64,000 nucleotides of DNA, taken from positions 62,001 through 126,000 of the forward strand of contig NZ_QNQP01000004.1 of assembly GCF_003316635.1 (NCBI RefSeq), written 5' to 3'. Of the stretch, positions 38,140-46,773 are shown piece after piece; the first letter of the stretch is position 1; each line of letters begins with the position of its first letter. The stretch is from Roseovarius dicentrarchi (GTDB taxonomy: Bacteria; Pseudomonadota; Alphaproteobacteria; Rhodobacterales; Rhodobacteraceae). The notes under the pieces are model-generated. The model was not told the origin of the DNA, did not search any database, and saw only the letters and a program-made list of their open reading frames with translations. Made by a program: the position numbers and the translations under genes.

Positions 38140-38931
38140 ATGACAACGCGCGCGGCCCGCAGCAGCCCCTCTCCTGACTTCGAGGTCACTTTGGCCAGCG
38201 GCGCGCCTGATATTCGCGCGGCGCAGCGCCTGCGTTACCGTGTCTTTGTGCAAGAGCTGGGCAGCGGCGGCCTGATGGTCGACCATGACGCCGGAATCGA
38301 GGCGGATCGGTTCGACGCATGGTTTGACCATTTGCTGCTGCGCGACCGGACCTTGCCGGAGGGGCCGGACGATCAGGTCATCGGCGTCTACCGCGTGCTG
38401 CGCGCCGATCAGGCGGCGCGCGCCGGTCAGTTTTATTCCGAGGACGAATATGACCTGACAACGCTGCGCGCCTCCGGTCGCCGCCTGCTGGAACTGGGCC
38501 GCTCTTGCGTGGATGCGCGGTATCGCGGCGGGCCGGCCTTGCTGCATCTGTGGCAGGGATTGGCGAATTACGTTGCCGATCACGGCGCCGAGGTGTTGTT
38601 TGGCGTGGCCAGTTTTCACGGCACGGATCCGGGCGCGCTGGCTGCGCCGCTGTCATTGCTGCATCACCGCCACAGCGCCCCTGAGCATCTGACCGCGCGG
38701 TCGCTGTGCTACCAGCCGATGAACCTGATCGCGCCGCCTGATCTGGACAGGCGGGCCGCGATGTTGCAGATGCCGCCGCTGATCAAGGCCTATCTGCGGC
38801 TTGGCGGATATGCGGGCGACGGGGCATTCATCGACCATAAATTCAACACAACGGATGTTTGTCTGATCATGGATACCGCACGTTTGGGGCCGCTGCATCG
38901 GGCGCTCTATGCCCCGGCGGGCCGCCCGTGA
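38140..38931 (+). CDS. olsB: L-ornithine N-alpha-acyltransferase OlsB
   Basis: First step of ornithine lipid synthesis: attaches 3-hydroxyacyl from ACP to ornithine. 263 residues. GNAT-like fold with AAQRLRYRVFVQELG, then GVYRVLR, the hallmark LELGRSCVDARYRGG and LFGVASFHGTDP. GAGGA ribosome site. The next gene, an acyltransferase, overlaps it by GTGA, fitting OlsA. Ornithine lipids replace phospholipids under phosphate limitation in marine Rhodobacterales. Confidence 0.92.
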   Translation: MTTRAARSSPSPDFEVTLASGAPDIRAAQRLRYRVFVQELGSGGLMVDHDAGIEADRFDAWFDHLLLRDRTLPEGPDDQVIGVYRVLRADQAARAGQFYSEDEYDLTTLRASGRRLLELGRSCVDARYRGGPALLHLWQGLANYVADHGAEVLFGVASFHGTDPGALAAPLSLLHHRHSAPEHLTARSLCYQPMNLIAPPDLDRRAAMLQMPPLIKAYLRLGGYAGDGAFIDHKFNTTDVCLIMDTARLGPLHRALYAPAGRP

Positions 38932-39752
38932 CTGTCCCCCCTTGGCCGCGGCCCGAGCCGGAGCTGCCGCCGCCCGGTATGGCGGGGCGGCTGCGCATCG
39001 CGCTGCGCATCGTGTTGCTGCTGGTCGTGCTGGCCGTGCTTTTGCCGCTCCTGCTGCTCGTCCGCGCGGTCGAGCGTCCGTTGGCAGGGCTGCGCAGGCC
39101 AGTATCGGGTTATGTCGTGCAGGGCTTCTTTCGGGCCTGCCTTGCCATTGCAGGGCTGCGGCTGACCGTCATTGGCACGCCAATGGCGCAGCCGGGTGCG
39201 GTGGTGGCCAACCATGCATCGTGGTTGGATATTTTCGTTCTGAACGCCCGGCACCGCATTGTGTTCGTGTCCAAATCCGAGGTCGCCGACTGGCCCGTCA
39301 TCGGCTACCTGGCCCGCGCGGCCGGCACGTTGTTCATCCGCCGGGACGCGCGCGATGCACAGGCCCAGACCGCCGCGCTGGAGGCGCGGCTGGAGGCCGG
39401 CCAACAACTGGCGTTCTTTCCCGAAGGGACATCAACCGACGGCCTGCGTGTACTCGCCTTCAAGCCGACGCTGTTTCAGGCGTTTTTTGCCCCCAAACAT
39501 GCGCTGTATGTTCAGCCGGTGACGGTGGTCTATCGCGCGCCAAAGGGCGAAGATGCGGCGTTTTATGGCTGGTATGGCGACATGGATTTTGCCCCGCATG
39601 CCGCGCGGGTCTTTGCCGCACGGCGCGGCGGGGGTGTCGCGCTGACGTACCACCCGCCCTTGCGCGTGGCAGACTATGCCAACCGCAAGGTGCTGGCCGC
39701 TGAAGCGGAGAGAACAGTGCGCAGCGCGATGCCGCCGGAGCGGCAAGGCTGA
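38928..39752 (+). CDS. olsA: 1-acyl-sn-glycerol-3-phosphate acyltransferase / lyso-ornithine lipid O-acyltransferase OlsA
   Basis: Second step of ornithine lipid synthesis. 274 residues from the GTG that overlaps the olsB stop. One N-terminal membrane helix (LLLVVLAVLLPLLLLV), then the PlsC signature NHASWLD with H96 and D101, and FFPEGTSTDG at about 163-172. The linkage to olsB favours OlsA over a housekeeping PlsC. In Rhodobacter OlsA also acylates lysophosphatidic acid, so a dual role is possible. Confidence 0.9.
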   Translation: MTVPPWPRPEPELPPPGMAGRLRIALRIVLLLVVLAVLLPLLLLVRAVERPLAGLRRPVSGYVVQGFFRACLAIAGLRLTVIGTPMAQPGAVVANHASWLDIFVLNARHRIVFVSKSEVADWPVIGYLARAAGTLFIRRDARDAQAQTAALEARLEAGQQLAFFPEGTSTDGLRVLAFKPTLFQAFFAPKHALYVQPVTVVYRAPKGEDAAFYGWYGDMDFAPHAARVFAARRGGGVALTYHPPLRVADYANRKVLAAEAERTVRSAMPPERQG

Positions 39753-39757
39753 CCGGG

Positions 39758-40378
39758 CTAGCCCATCGCGCGGATCATCTGGCCCAGGGCGGCAGCGGGA
39801 TCGTCCCGACCCCAAATCTCTTGTCCGATGCCGAAGAAGTCCGTGACCGGTGCCAGCGCGGCCAGCAGATCGGCGGTCAGCGCGCCCTCGGCCACCACGG
39901 GCAGCTCGATCATCTCGCTCCACCAGCCGAACAGCTCAGGCTCGGCCTGTGCGCCATCGCCAAGGCCGGTGGCGCCCACCGGACCAAACGCAATGTAATC
40001 CGCGCCAGCCTCGCCAGCATTCATGCCCTCATGCCGTGACTGGGCGCAAAACGCGCCGATGATCGCGTCGGGCCCCAACGTCTTGCGCGCCTTGCGGACC
40101 GAGCGCGCGCCGTCGGTCAGATGGACGCCGTCAAGGCCCAGACGCTCGGCCAGCGCGATGTGGCTGTCGATCACGACGGCGACCTCGCGGGCGTGGCAAA
40201 CCTCGCGGCAGGCATCGGCGGCACGCGCAATGCGGTCCTCGTCATGGGTGGAAAGGGCAACGCGCAGACAGGCGACAGGATGCGCATCCAGTACGCTGGC
40301 CAGACTGTCCTGAAACTGGCGCGCGTCAAACTCCGCCGGGGTAATCAGATAGATCTGTGGCTGCTCTTGATCGGTCAT
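39758..40378 (-). CDS. Thiamine phosphate synthase-like protein (ThiE/TenI family)
   Basis: 206 residues of the ThiE TIM-barrel: YLITPAEFDARQF at the start, CHAREVAVVIDSHIALAERLGLDGVHL in the middle, IIGAFCAQSRHEGMNAGEAGADYIAFGP and the phosphate-loop-like DFFGIGQEIW. ThiE usually shows a canonical VHLG-Q and a GGI-T phosphate loop; here VHLTDG and the altered end suggest a divergent paralog, possibly not a true ThiE. ATG chosen with GGGAG upstream. It converges with olsA with a 5-base gap. Confidence 0.75.
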   Translation of the reverse strand: MTDQEQPQIYLITPAEFDARQFQDSLASVLDAHPVACLRVALSTHDEDRIARAADACREVCHAREVAVVIDSHIALAERLGLDGVHLTDGARSVRKARKTLGPDAIIGAFCAQSRHEGMNAGEAGADYIAFGPVGATGLGDGAQAEPELFGWWSEMIELPVVAEGALTADLLAALAPVTDFFGIGQEIWGRDDPAAALGQMIRAMG

Positions 40379-40504
40379 GTCCGGCGCTCCCTGCTGTGAT
40401 TGGGCCGCTATATCGCAGCTTTGTGTGCGGCGCCACTGGCCGCGATGTGCGGTTGCCATAGCGGGCCGTGCGGCCACTCTCTGACAGCTCAAGACAGCGC
40501 AGGG

Positions 40505-40858
40505 TCAGGTGCAGATACGTTCGGCCTGCTTGGCGTATTCGGAGTAGGATTTCCAGAATCGCTCGTCATTTGCGCTTTTGGATTGGCGAATGTCCTGCGC
40601 GGATTGCGGGTTGGCATAAAATGAAACGGCGCGTCTTTGCTCGCCGCCTGTCAGGTGGCGATCGGCAACCGCCTGAATGCAGCCGCACAGGTGGTTCGAG
40701 CGCGCCTTGCGATCCGACGCAAGGCAGGCAGACTTGATCGGGCCGCTCGCAGTTGGCGCATATAGCGGCGCGGCGCCGCGCCCGGAGTTGCCCTTGGACC
40801 GGTTGCCGCCACACCCGGCCAGTACCACTATCATGCCAAGGATTAGGAGATTCTTCAT
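40505..40858 (-). CDS. Small conserved lipoprotein
   Basis: 117 residues with lipobox LAGC ([13 protein letters not shown]). The mature part has three further cysteines (SACLAS, LCGC), then [36 protein letters not shown]. Relatives in Rhodobacterales are often labelled arginine transporter, which the sequence does not support: there is no transport domain. Function unknown. GAGG precedes the ATG. It is divergent from lepA. Confidence 0.75.
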   Translation of the reverse strand: MKNLLILGMIVVLAGCGGNRSKGNSGRGAAPLYAPTASGPIKSACLASDRKARSNHLCGCIQAVADRHLTGGEQRRAVSFYANPQSAQDIRQSKSANDERFWKSYSEYAKQAERICT

Positions 40859-40989
40859 CGCTGCTGCCTCGTTTTTGATGCGGGGTTCGCTCCCCGGCTT
40901 GCCTGTTTGCGCCTTGTCTGCCCGATTCAGCCGCATTTTTCAATTCACAAGATGGCCATGCCCAATCGTATCGCGCCACGCGATCCAGC

Positions 40990-41018
40990 TTGACCAAATG
41001 GGCGTAACGCATCATATC
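40990..41018 (+). promoter_or_regulatory. Candidate lepA promoter giving a leaderless start
   Basis: TTGACC (40990-40995), 17 bases, CATATC (41013-41018). The predicted start is at or within a base or two of the lepA ATG at 41025. The -10 is weak (three of six matches). Confidence 0.35.
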
Positions 41019-41024
41019 AGCGCC

Positions 41025-42824
41025 ATGACAGACCTCGCACATATTCGCAATTTCTCGATCGTGGCACATATCGATCACGGGAAATCCACGCTTGCCGATC
41101 GGCTGATCCAGCAGACCAATACGGTTGCCGAGCGCGACATGAAAGAACAGATGCTGGACAGCATGGATATCGAGCGCGAGCGCGGTATCACCATCAAGGC
41201 GCAGACCGTCCGCATCAACTATACCGCGCTGAATGGCGAGGAATACGTGCTGAACCTGATCGACACGCCCGGCCATGTCGATTTCGCCTATGAGGTCAGC
41301 CGCTCCATGCGTGCGGTCGAGGGATCGCTGCTGGTGGTGGATTCGACCCAAGGGGTCGAGGCGCAGACGCTGGCCAATGTCTACACCGCCATCGACGCGG
41401 GCCACGAGATTATTCCGGTCCTGAACAAGATCGACTTGCCCGCCACAGATTGCGACCGCGTGGCCGAGCAGATCGAGGATGTGATCGGCATCGACGCCAG
41501 CGGCGCGATCCGCGTCAGCGCCAAGACGGGGCAGGGCATCGTCGAAACGCTGGAGGCGATCATCACCCATCTGCCGCCGCCCACCGGTGACCGCAATGCA
41601 CCGCTCAAGGCGATGCTGGTCGATAGCTGGTATGATGCCTATCTGGGCGTCATCGTTCTGGTGCGCATCATGGACGGCATCCTGAAGAAAGGCGACCGCG
41701 TCCGCATGATGCAGAACGGCAGCGTGCATCAGGTCGAGCGAATCGGGGTATTCCGCCCTGCGATGACGGTTGTCGATCAGCTCGAGCCGGGCGAGATCGG
41801 ATTCATCACCGCGTCGATCAAACAGGTCCGCGATACCAAGGTCGGCGATACGATCACGCTGGACAAGGCACCTTGCGCCGCGCCGTTGCCGGGGTTCAAG
41901 CCATCGGTTCCGGTGGTGTTTTGCGGGCTTTTCCCGGTCGACTCGTCCGAGTTCGAAGACCTGCGCGATGCCATTGAAAAGCTGGCGCTGAACGACGCCT
42001 CCTTTACGTATGAAATGGAGACATCCGCGGCGCTTGGCTTTGGCTTTCGCTGCGGATTTCTTGGGCTGCTGCATCTGGAAGTGATCCGCGACCGCGTGGA
42101 GCGTGAATATGACATCGAGCTGATCACGACGGCGCCCTCGGTCATCTACAACGTCTACATGCGCGATGGCACGTTGCTGCCGCTGCACAACCCGGCGGAT
42201 ATGCCGGATATGTCGATTGTGGAACATGTGGAAGAGCCGCGGATCAAGGCGACAATTCTGGTGCCTGATGAATATCTGGGCGACGTCCTGAAACTGTGCC
42301 AGGATCGCCGCGGCATCCAGATGGACCTGACCTATGCGGGCAGCCGCGCCATGGTGGTTTACGATCTGCCGCTGAACGAGGTTGTGTTCGACTTCTATGA
42401 CCGGCTGAAATCGGTGACCAAGGGGTATGCCAGCTTTGATTATCAGATCATCGGCTACCGCACCGATCATCTGGTAAAGATGTCGATACTGGTGAACGAC
42501 GAACCGGTCGACGCCCTGTCCATGATGGTCCACCGCGACCGGGCCGAGGCGCGCGGGCGCGCGATGGTGGAAAAGCTCAAGGATCTGATCCCGCGGCATA
42601 TGTTCAAGATACCGATCCAGGCCGCCATCGGTGGCAAGGTGATCGCGCGGGAAACGCTTTCGGCGATGCGCAAGGACGTGACGGCAAAATGTTACGGCGG
42701 CGATGCAAGCCGAAAGAAGAAGCTGCTGGAGAAGCAGAAAGCGGGCAAGAAGAAGATGCGCCAGTTTGGTCGCGTCGACATTCCGCAGGAAGCGTTCATC
42801 TCGGCGCTCAAGATGGATAGCTGA
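41025..42824 (+). CDS. lepA: Elongation factor 4 (LepA)
   Basis: Ribosome-bound GTPase that affects initiation and back-translocation, active under ionic stress. 599 residues, the normal length. G1 AHIDHGKST at 14-22, [11 protein letters not shown] (G2), DTPGHVDF (G3), NKIDLPATD (G4); the LepA-specific C-terminal domain is present ([21 protein letters not shown]). The start [15 protein letters not shown] matches the family; the frame is open far upstream but without similarity. No ribosome site precedes the ATG. Confidence 0.97.
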   Translation: MTDLAHIRNFSIVAHIDHGKSTLADRLIQQTNTVAERDMKEQMLDSMDIERERGITIKAQTVRINYTALNGEEYVLNLIDTPGHVDFAYEVSRSMRAVEGSLLVVDSTQGVEAQTLANVYTAIDAGHEIIPVLNKIDLPATDCDRVAEQIEDVIGIDASGAIRVSAKTGQGIVETLEAIITHLPPPTGDRNAPLKAMLVDSWYDAYLGVIVLVRIMDGILKKGDRVRMMQNGSVHQVERIGVFRPAMTVVDQLEPGEIGFITASIKQVRDTKVGDTITLDKAPCAAPLPGFKPSVPVVFCGLFPVDSSEFEDLRDAIEKLALNDASFTYEMETSAALGFGFRCGFLGLLHLEVIRDRVEREYDIELITTAPSVIYNVYMRDGTLLPLHNPADMPDMSIVEHVEEPRIKATILVPDEYLGDVLKLCQDRRGIQMDLTYAGSRAMVVYDLPLNEVVFDFYDRLKSVTKGYASFDYQIIGYRTDHLVKMSILVNDEPVDALSMMVHRDRAEARGRAMVEKLKDLIPRHMFKIPIQAAIGGKVIARETLSAMRKDVTAKCYGGDASRKKKLLEKQKAGKKKMRQFGRVDIPQEAFISALKMDS

Positions 42825-42838
42825 GGCGCGCAGGCGTC

Positions 42839-43291
42839 TCACGACAGGATCATCTCGGAGGAACGCGCCTTGTCGAATGTCGACAGGGGCCAGTCATCAG
42901 GGGTTTTGGCCCAGCCATACCTGACCGGCGCGAAATGGCAGTCGTCCACGTAACGCAGGATGTGTGACTTGTGCCGAATGGGCCTTAGCTTCAGCGCTAT
43001 CCTCTCTATATCGCCGATGTTGTCGCTGGCATGAATGCTCGCGGCGAAATCGCCTTCGAACTGGCCAAAGTCCGGCCTCAAATGCTGTTGGGGTAGGGTC
43101 CAAACGGCAATCACCCTGTCGGGAAGTGCCGTCGCAGCGTGGCAGATCGCGCCGTGTTTCAAGGAGACATCGCATTGCGCGGCCCAGAGCGCCGCCATCC
43201 ATAGATGCCGGTGCAACCTGCGAGGGCAGCGGGCGCGCAGCGTGAGGTGGACCGTCACGCTGCCGCAGCGTGGTGTTTGGATATTGATCAT
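42839..43291 (-). CDS. Degenerate REP-associated tyrosine transposase (RAYT)-like protein
   Basis: 150 residues. The C-terminal DDCHFAPVRYGWAKTPDDWPLSTF matches the typical RAYT end (YIHYNPVRHGL..PEDWPWSSF). The centre has LPDRVIAVWTLP where active enzymes have LPDHLHCIWTLP, so both metal-binding histidines of the HUH site are gone, and the family opening is poorly preserved. It is an intact frame but almost surely not an active transposase. It may be a decaying or re-purposed copy. It is convergent with lepA (14-base gap). Confidence 0.6.
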   Translation of the reverse strand: MINIQTPRCGSVTVHLTLRARCPRRLHRHLWMAALWAAQCDVSLKHGAICHAATALPDRVIAVWTLPQQHLRPDFGQFEGDFAASIHASDNIGDIERIALKLRPIRHKSHILRYVDDCHFAPVRYGWAKTPDDWPLSTFDKARSSEMILS

Positions 43292-43343
43292 GCCCCATCA
43301 TCGCGCAAGCATCTTAACCGACGGTTATTTTTGATGCTGATCC

Positions 43344-43380
43344 GAAAAATTAAAGGCGACCCATCGGAGGGATCGCCTTT
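43344..43380 (-). terminator. Intrinsic terminator of the entericidin-like gene
   Basis: On the minus strand the stem AAAGGCGA-CCC... (43380-43352) closes with TCGCCTTT and is followed by AATTTTTC. 37 bases after the entericidin stop. Confidence 0.85.
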
Positions 43381-43416
43381 GATCTTTGGTACAAACTGCG
43401 ATGGGGTCCGGCAGCT

Positions 43417-43536
43417 TCAATCGGCTTCTTCTTCGATTGCCTGACCTGCTTTCTGGACGTCACGACCAAAGCCTTCGGTCGTCTCGCAGGCTGCAAGGCC
43501 CAGAGCGGCTATCAGCACAAAGGTTGCTTTCAACAT
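43417..43536 (-). CDS. Entericidin A/B family small lipoprotein
   Basis: 39 residues: MLKATFVLIAALGLAACETT with lipobox LAAC, then GFGRDVQKAGQAIEEEAD, the standard entericidin end. In enterobacteria entericidin B is a bacteriolytic lipoprotein linked to stationary phase; the alphaproteobacterial role is unclear. AGGGA lies nine bases before the ATG. A GGAAC-N16-CGTT promoter is 32 bases upstream of the start and a terminator follows, making a compact stress-type gene. Confidence 0.9.
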   Translation of the reverse strand: MLKATFVLIAALGLAACETTEGFGRDVQKAGQAIEEEAD

Positions 43537-43567
43537 TTTCACATTCCCTTTATCGTTGCCAGATATG

Positions 43568-43592
43568 AACGCCCGGATTAGGAATGGGTTCC
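43568..43592 (-). promoter_or_regulatory. EcfG-type general stress promoter of the entericidin-like gene
   Basis: On the minus strand GGAAC (43592-43588), 16 bases, CGTT (43571-43568), an exact match to the EcfG consensus. Predicted start about 25 bases before the ATG. Confidence 0.7.
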
Positions 43593-43692
43593 GATCGGAC
43601 AGCATTGTTTTCCTGGTCTGACATGGATCAAGGCGACAATGCGCTGCACCGATCAAGGTAGCGAAAATTGACCCCTTAGACGGAGCGGGACC

Positions 43693-43878
43693 ATGTGGCG
43701 ATTGGCCGGTATTCTACATCTTTTCATCGGTTCGACCCTTGCAGGGAGCGCCATCGTCGCCGGGCTGGTTATGGGATATGACGATATGAACGGGGTGCTG
43801 ATTGCCGCAGCGCTCGGCTTTATCGTCAGTTTTCCAGTGACTTGGCTTGTCGCACGGCAGTTGTGGGACAATCGCTGA
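43693..43878 (+). CDS. Small two-helix membrane protein
   Basis: 61 residues with two transmembrane helices (LHLFIGSTLAGSAIVAGLVMG and GVLIAAALGFIVSFPVTWLVA) and a short basic end. Relatives in Rhodobacterales are often called CTP synthetase, clearly a mislabel as there is no enzyme domain. Function unknown. GGAGCGGGACC precedes the ATG. Divergent from entericidin, single gene. Confidence 0.7.
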   Translation: MWRLAGILHLFIGSTLAGSAIVAGLVMGYDDMNGVLIAAALGFIVSFPVTWLVARQLWDNR

Positions 43879-43912
43879 TCTTCGCCTGATTTGCTGAAAC
43901 GCCCAATTAAAA

Positions 43913-43940
43913 TTGACAGCTGCGCCTGCGTGCGTACCAT
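43913..43940 (+). promoter_or_regulatory. Sigma-70 promoter of the small secreted protein gene
   Basis: Perfect TTGACA (43913-43918), 16 bases, TACCAT (43935-43940). Start predicted about 40 bases before the ATG at 43987. Confidence 0.55.
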
Positions 43941-43986
43941 ATCGGGTAGCAAGCCAAGGCTGCATGGCCAGATCAAGAGGGACAGA

Positions 43987-44373
43987 ATGAATATAATTGG
44001 AAGCGCAGCGCGCGTGGTGATGACGGGAGCAGCAGCGATGCTGCTGGGCGCGCCGGCGATGGCACAGCAGCAAGTTACTATAATTGAGCATCAGCGGGTT
44101 GTAGTGATTACGTCGAACCAAGCTTACGCGCCGGCATTCATGGCGCCTTCCGCGGGGGAGCTGGGCATTCGCCGCTACGAGACACATGAAAACCATTGCC
44201 CGGCCGGGTTGCAGCCGGTTTCGATGGACGGATCGTTCAGCTGCGGCACGCCAAATCGCTACCAGACATACCAGCAGGCGATGAAGCATCCGGTGCAGCG
44301 CAAGCGGCATGGCAAGGTGCGTCACTACAGCGCCCGCCCGAATTGCCCCGCGGGTGCCAAGGGGTGCTACTGA
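43987..44373 (+). CDS. Small exported protein of unknown function
   Basis: 128 residues. Signal peptide MNIIGSAARVVMTGAAAMLL ending APAMA, then a mature part rich in Gln, His and basic residues with four cysteines (ENHCPAGLQ, FSCGTPN, PNCPAGAKGCY), so probably two disulfides in the periplasm. Not recognised. GAGGG precedes the ATG, a good promoter lies upstream and an intrinsic terminator downstream, so it is a genuine single gene. Confidence 0.7.
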   Translation: MNIIGSAARVVMTGAAAMLLGAPAMAQQQVTIIEHQRVVVITSNQAYAPAFMAPSAGELGIRRYETHENHCPAGLQPVSMDGSFSCGTPNRYQTYQQAMKHPVQRKRHGKVRHYSARPNCPAGAKGCY

Positions 44374-44408
44374 GCGCGGTTGCTGGTGTTGCTCAGCTGA
44401 CAGACACG

Positions 44409-44442
44409 AAAAGGGCGGTCCGGCTGGGCCGTCCTTTTTTGT
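44409..44442 (+). terminator. Intrinsic terminator of the small exported protein gene
   Basis: Stem AAAAGGGCGG / CCGTCCTTTT (one G-T pair), loop TCCGGCTGGG, continuing into six T residues. Confidence 0.9.
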
Positions 44443-44483
44443 GGCGAGGTCTGGTGTGGCGATCAGGCGCCCCGTATGCCCAA

Positions 44484-44517
44484 TGAAAACTGCCCCAAAC
44501 CGAACGGTGAGGGGCAG
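44484..44517 (-). terminator. Intrinsic terminator of the M23 peptidase-bactofilin operon
   Basis: Minus strand: CTGCCCC (44517-44511) and GGGGCAG (44496-44490) with a 14-base loop, then TTTTC. 93 bases after the bactofilin stop. Confidence 0.7.
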
Positions 44518-44609
44518 CAGCTGTTTCCGGCGATCAATCTTTGCCTTGCGGGCCGGTAGGCTTGCCCGCGCGTGTTAGCCACAGCGCGGTTGCGGAACTG
44601 TTGCCCGAA

Positions 44610-45143
44610 TCAGCCGGGCTTTTGGTCGGCCGCAGCGGGCTTGGGCTCGGCCGGTTTTGCTTCGGGTGCCTTGCCCTTGGGGTTGAGCGGATCGTCCTGG
44701 CGCTGAACGGAGCCTTCGAAATGGGCGCCGGATTCGATCGCGATCGTCTTGTGGATGATGTCACCCTCAACCCGCGCTGTGGACGTCAGGCGCACCTTCA
44801 GGCCGCGTACACGGCCAACGATGCGGCCATTGATGACCACGTCATCGGCAACCACTTCGCCCTTGATCGTGGCCGTTTCGCCGATGGTCAGCAGGTGGGC
44901 GCGAATGTCGCCCTCGACCACGCCTTCGACTTGAATGTCGCCGGTTGTCTTCATGTTGCCGGTGACATGCAGATCCGAGGACAGCACCGACGCCGGCGGT
45001 TTCGCCTTGGGCGCAGCCGCCTTGAAATCGCCGCCCTGAGGCACCGCAGGCTTGGGTGCGTCCAGAGGTTTGTCATAGCCTGCCGGTTTGGGCGCGTCGC
45101 CCTTTTGCGGGGCAGGTTCGTTGATTTTGCTCTTAGAAAACAT
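44610..45143 (-). CDS. Bactofilin (polymer-forming cytoskeletal protein)
   Basis: 177 residues. The beta-helix core covers about 50-150 with the repeated pattern DLHVTGNMKTTGDIQVEGVV, GDIRAHLLTIGETATIKGEV, NGRIVGRVRG, EGDIIHKTIAIESGA. Proline/alanine/lysine-rich tails flank the core. Bactofilins polymerise without nucleotide at the inner membrane and position cell-wall enzymes. Its start overlaps the end of the M23 peptidase gene by 11 bases; this pairing is widespread and points to a joint role in cell shape. Confidence 0.95.
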   Translation of the reverse strand: MFSKSKINEPAPQKGDAPKPAGYDKPLDAPKPAVPQGGDFKAAAPKAKPPASVLSSDLHVTGNMKTTGDIQVEGVVEGDIRAHLLTIGETATIKGEVVADDVVINGRIVGRVRGLKVRLTSTARVEGDIIHKTIAIESGAHFEGSVQRQDDPLNPKGKAPEAKPAEPKPAAADQKPG

Positions 45144-46452
45144 TTCTACCAGCCTTGATGAATGTCATTGCGTTGATGGCGTTGCCGTCCACCCTGATTT
45201 CATAGTGTAGATGGGTGCCGGTGGATCGTCCAGAGTTTCCCATATCACCGATATGATCCCCGCGCGAGACCCTTTGCCCCTTCTTCACGCGGATTTTCGA
45301 TTGATGCGCATAGCGTGTCTCAATCCCAAAGGCGTGCTGGATCTTGACCAGCCTGCCATAGCCCGACTGCCAGCCCGCATGCGTGACGACGCCATCGGCG
45401 GTTGCATAGATGGGCGAGCCGTGATCGCCGGCCATATCGGTGCCGCTATGCATGCGGCCCCAGCGCTGACCGTAGCCGGAAGTGTAGCGGAATGCGCCCT
45501 TCAAAGGCATCGCGAACGGCGCTTTTTCGGCGGCGATGCGATACAGGTTCAGGCGGTCCAGCTGGTTCAGCAGGCGATTGGCGCGTACCGCATCGGGGGA
45601 GGGTTCCTCGCCGCGGGTGGAGAAGCTGAGCGGCATGAGCGGGCCGCCCTGACCGGAATATCCCTTGCGGACAGTGTTCAGGATCGTGTCGGTGCTCATC
45701 CCGGCGGAGCGGAACATTTTGTCCAGCGGCTCGACCGAGATTGTCATGGCATCTTCAAGCTGGCGGAAAATCTGATCGTTCTGGTCCTGCATCAGGCGAA
45801 TCTGATGCTGCATCTCGTCGGCCTGTGTCAGCGCATCCTGCGCGTCTGCTGTCACCTGATCGCGCTCGGCGGCGGTGTCGGCCAGCGCCTGGGTCAGGAA
45901 ATCGACGGCATTGCCGGCGGCACCATTGGCCGAGGAGAGCGCATCGCCTTCGCCGGATGTCTCCAGCTCGGCTGTCAGGGTCTCGGCCTTGCCGCGGGCC
46001 TCGTCGCGTTCGCGCATGGTGCGGCGCAGGGTGGACTGGATCACGCCGATGCCGGTCTCCATCTCGCGGCGACGCGTTTCGGAGGCCAAAAGTTCGGATT
46101 GCATGATCGAGATCTGCTCAAGCGCGGAGTTGAAACGCTCTTGCGCCTCGCGGGCTTCGACGGCGCGCTTGTCGCGCTCGGTGCTCAGGTCGTTCAGACG
46201 GGCTTCGTAGGTGCGCTGATCCCGCTTGGCCTGTTCGCGGAAATTGCCCGATCCGATACTGTCCATCAGCAGGATCGCCGTTGCGATGATCGACCATGCG
46301 ACAACCAGGGATATGCCGCTGAAGGCAATCAGCTGAGTGGCAGGGCGCAGCCGGATGAAGCGCGTGTCGGTATCGGAACGCAGAAAAAGGCGGCGTTCAG
46401 GAAAGTGGCGCTCTAGAAAAGAGTGTATCTTTATTGCGATCAGTGTCCGCAA
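45133..46452 (-). CDS. M23 family peptidoglycan endopeptidase with coiled coil
   Basis: 439 residues from the TTG chosen here. N-terminal cytoplasmic tail (HFPERRLFLRSDTDTRFIRL), one membrane helix (AFSGISLVVAWSIIATAILL), a long coiled coil (about 85-245, REQAKRDQRTYEARLNDL onward), then the LytM domain with zinc residues in MHSGTDMAG and THLHYE. Cuts peptide cross-links in the periplasm, guided by bactofilin. The TTG at 46452 has AAGGACGG eight bases upstream and matches the usual MRT.. opening of relatives; an ATG at 46482 in the same frame is the alternative. Confidence 0.93.
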   Translation of the reverse strand: MRTLIAIKIHSFLERHFPERRLFLRSDTDTRFIRLRPATQLIAFSGISLVVAWSIIATAILLMDSIGSGNFREQAKRDQRTYEARLNDLSTERDKRAVEAREAQERFNSALEQISIMQSELLASETRRREMETGIGVIQSTLRRTMRERDEARGKAETLTAELETSGEGDALSSANGAAGNAVDFLTQALADTAAERDQVTADAQDALTQADEMQHQIRLMQDQNDQIFRQLEDAMTISVEPLDKMFRSAGMSTDTILNTVRKGYSGQGGPLMPLSFSTRGEEPSPDAVRANRLLNQLDRLNLYRIAAEKAPFAMPLKGAFRYTSGYGQRWGRMHSGTDMAGDHGSPIYATADGVVTHAGWQSGYGRLVKIQHAFGIETRYAHQSKIRVKKGQRVSRGDHIGDMGNSGRSTGTHLHYEIRVDGNAINAMTFIKAGRNVF

Positions 46453-46773
46453 GTGTCCCGTCCTTACATTATCCGTGTCCATCCCATCGTGGCGCGCATT
46501 CGTTCCGTGGCGCGGCGCCTTGCGGGTTTTGCTTAGACAGCGCGCGGACTGTGAGCAACAGTTTTGGGCAAAGCGGTTCCCGGAATCGCCGCATGAGCGC
46601 CGATAACGGCAGATTATCGCCGATTTGCAACGCACTGGGCGGCGTTTTGCATGTTGCCCTGCGCCCGGATGCCGCAGGGCGCAGGGGTTTGCGCGTTACC
46701 CTCTATCGGTGCGCTTCGAGACGCGCGTTGCGATTCTGGGTATTTCAACCAAGAAAAAACAGGTGCGCTCGCG
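46453..46773. other. Intergenic region between M23 peptidase and bcp genes
   Basis: 321 bases. On the minus strand TTGCTC (46558-46553), 17 bases, TAAGCA (46535-46530) is a fair promoter for the peptidase-bactofilin operon. A perfect ten-base-pair inverted repeat CCCTGCGCCC / GGGCGCAGGG (46657-46686) lies downstream of bcp and may end its transcript, although no T-run follows. No gene is supported in it. Confidence 0.5.

Noticed and set aside
40566..42842. 758-codon open frame on the minus strand opposite lepA
   Set aside because: It mirrors the codon pattern of lepA, shows no domain, and joins onto an unrelated small lipoprotein region. GC-rich third positions create long antisense frames.
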